Shown here piece after piece: positions 5,836-5,953 of a stretch of 5,953 bases of DNA. The notes beneath the pieces were generated by a model. It saw only the letters and a program-made list of their open reading frames with translations. It searched no databases and had not been told where the DNA came from. This DNA is from RGIG426 sp045643425 (GTDB lineage: Bacteria; Bacillota; Clostridia; Oscillospirales; Acutalibacteraceae): contig JAZUKW010000115.1 in assembly GCA_045643425.1 (NCBI GenBank), forward strand, positions 1-5,953, in the 5' to 3' direction. The position numbers were made by a program, and so were the translations under genes. Each line of letters begins with the position of its first letter. Position 1 is the stretch's first letter.

Positions 5836-5953
5836 ATGGAAAAAACGATGCGATACGCGGTAGGCTCGGTCAACCGGGCCGTTCAGGGACAAAAGTTGTT
5901 ACAGCGCAACGGGTTTCGGGCGTTCGTCCACCGCACGTCCGCCAAGGCGGGCG
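5836..5953 (+). CDS. DUF3343-like protein, putative Se/S carrier family (partial)
   Basis: Only the first 39 codons are inside the window. The ATG at 5836 follows AAGGAGG-like sequence (GGAGG at 5821-5825) at a spacing of 10 bases; an internal ATG at 5848 is too far from that site. The visible residues read MEKTMRYAVGSVNRAVQGQK, followed by LLQRNGFRAFVHRTSAKAG. This fits the start of DUF3343 proteins, which are small (about 80-90 residues). They typically show a first beta strand, a 'S.....A..G..LL...G' helix, and a second strand before a Gly-Cys-Gly segment, which here would lie beyond the edge. Family members are described as putative Se/S carrier-like and often sit near cysteine desulfurase or selenium genes, but none of those neighbours is visible. 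It is divergent from phoH and shares a 198-base intergenic region with it. Family assignment is by pattern only. Confidence 0.6.
   Translation, partial: MEKTMRYAVGSVNRAVQGQKLLQRNGFRAFVHRTSAKAG

Noticed and set aside
5638..5892. Extension of phoH upstream to 5892
   Set aside because: The extra 85 codons cross the phoH promoter and run antisense into the divergent gene. The ATG at 5637 has a strong ribosome site and matches the family start.

Overview
This window looks like a stretch of core chromosome from a GC-rich, Gram-positive, low-complexity-genome member of the Firmicutes, most likely class Clostridia (for example the Oscillospiraceae/Ruminococcaceae side). The reasons are the gene order phoH-ybeY-era-(yqzL-like)-recO, strong AGGAGG-type ribosome binding sites, a 50-codon YqzL-like gene between era and recO, the presence of mutS2, and a DUF3343 gene next door. 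The lineage is an inference from gene content. No species can be named from the sequence.

Layout: almost everything is transcribed leftward, on the minus strand. Reading in the direction of transcription, a well-formed sigma-A type promoter (about 5671-5699) starts phoH (5637 to 4612). Its end overlaps ybeY (4643 to 4125) by 32 bases. ybeY is followed after 15 bases by era (4109 to 3195), then a small YqzL-like gene (3135 to 2983), and recO (3032 to 2274), whose GTG start lies inside the small gene. A bidirectional-looking terminator hairpin (2253-2290) sits on the recO stop codon. After it comes mutS2 (2222 leftward), which runs off the left edge of the window inside its Smr domain. On the plus strand, one gene starts at 5836 and runs off the right edge. 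It is divergent from phoH and resembles the DUF3343 family (putative Se/S carrier-like proteins). No intergenic gap exceeds 300 bases; the largest is the 198-base divergent region 5638-5835.

How the genes fit together: PhoH (RNA-linked ATPase), YbeY (rRNA maturation endoribonuclease) and Era (30S-assembly GTPase) form the classical ribosome/RNA maturation block. RecO (RecFOR recombination mediator) is the usual co-transcribed partner. MutS2 belongs to the ribosome-rescue/anti-recombination branch of the MutS family. The dgkA and cdd genes that often lie between ybeY and era are absent here.

I found no CRISPR array, transposon, tRNA, rRNA or novel defence-type system. The points that deserve a second look are small: the overlapping mini-gene, the terminator in front of mutS2 with no clear promoter after it, the divergent promoter region with its inverted repeat, and a hexamer repeat read in two frames.
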